Position numbers and translations under genes: made by a program
From: Tetranychus cinnabarinus
Lineage: Eukaryota > Arthropoda > Arachnida > Trombidiformes > Tetranychidae
Direction of reading: 5' to 3'
DNA: 64,000 nucleotides
Assembly: GCA_022266195.1 (NCBI GenBank)
Contig: WHVY01000007.1
Location: 372,001-436,000 of the forward strand
Shown: positions 63,647 to 64,000 of the stretch, one piece after another
How positions within the stretch are numbered: the first letter of the stretch is position 1
Layout of the letters: the number at the start of each line of letters is the position of its first letter
The notes under the pieces: model-generated
The model's input: only the letters and a program-made list of their open reading frames with translations
The model's database searches: none
What the model was told of the DNA's origin: nothing

Positions 63647-64000
63647 TCAACTTGTCATTTGTTCAACTCGGATAAACCACGAAGGAACTACACGGTAGAT
63701 CAGAGGAGTATCTGATCGCCAACAGAATGGATAACTGTGCTTAGTTGTACCAGATTGCACCAACCGTTTCCTTTCTTTAAGAAGCTTAATGATGTTTTTA
63801 TCGGCATCTTTAACATGTTGACCAAGAAAATCGTTTACCGGTTCAACAAACCGACCACTATTATCCACAGGACATACCATTGGCCCTTCTTTAGTAATAA
63901 CTCCATAGTTCAAGCAAATTCTATAATCGTCTTCCCCGAAATAAGGCGATTGATGAACGATACCAGTACCACTTTCACTAGTAACATATCCATCACAAAG
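63647..64000 (-). pseudogene. Isoleucyl-tRNA synthetase (cytosolic) fragment, apparently broken
   Basis: Reading in from the window edge, the minus strand encodes 117 residues clearly from the cytosolic IleRS family: GTGIVHQSPYFGEDDYRIC (end of the CP1 editing domain), VCPVDNSGRF, GQHVKDADKNII, HSYPFCWRSDTPLIYR, VPSWFIRVEQM. It then hits TGA at 63647. Just past that point, the next frame reads DKLINTPEQC, which fits the residues normally following VENMV, suggesting a 1-base frameshift. About 500-600 further residues, including the KMSKS loop, would be needed and are not seen in the window. The 5' part, with the HIGH motif, lies beyond the edge. It is probably a truncated copy of a functional gene elsewhere. 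A sequencing error, or an exon ending at A|GTTGAT, is less likely but possible. Confidence 0.65.

Overview
The window reads as a piece of an A/T-rich arthropod nuclear genome. Its main gene is split by GT-AG introns, and the encoded protein resembles arthropod Cirl (latrophilin) more than vertebrate or nematode forms. A short TTAGG-like run (the usual arthropod telomere unit) and insect-type CTCF-like motifs fit this. A chelicerate such as a mite is possible, but the sequence does not prove it.

Layout. (1) Bases 1-1671 carry two diverged direct copies of a ~535 bp unit, followed by an intronless 722-aa gene on the + strand (1672-3840). I do not recognise its product: it has an acidic, serine-rich N-terminus and a very basic C-terminus. 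(2) About 0.5 kb further on, tail to tail, is the 3' end of a minus-strand adhesion GPCR gene of the latrophilin/Cirl family. Nine coding exons could be placed between 59797 and 4364. All eight junctions agree in phase, giving an open frame of 1413 codons plus stop. Domain order is signal peptide, galactose-binding lectin (RBL), Ser/Thr/Pro-rich linker, HormR, GAIN with a GPS site (HL|T), seven transmembrane helices and a long His/Ser-rich tail. (3) Its first coding intron is about 31.2 kb. Nested in it, on the same strand, is a complete intronless gene (37651-38571) for a RING-like / TRAF-type zinc-finger / coiled-coil protein with an unusual C-terminal domain. The rest of that intron is noncoding, with simple repeats, a diverged tandem duplication and a long purine-to-pyrimidine strand switch. 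(4) Upstream of the receptor lies a presumed promoter region (59879-63646) with a close inverted pair of CTCF-like motifs at 60424-60468. (5) At the right edge is a minus-strand fragment of cytosolic isoleucyl-tRNA synthetase. It stops early, homology appears to continue in another frame, and the catalytic C-terminal half is not found, so it looks like a pseudogene or partial copy.

The genes do not form a pathway. The main points are the full latrophilin model, the same-strand nested gene, the orphan gene with a duplicated 5' flank, and the broken synthetase copy. No tRNA, rRNA, CRISPR array or intact transposon was recognised.
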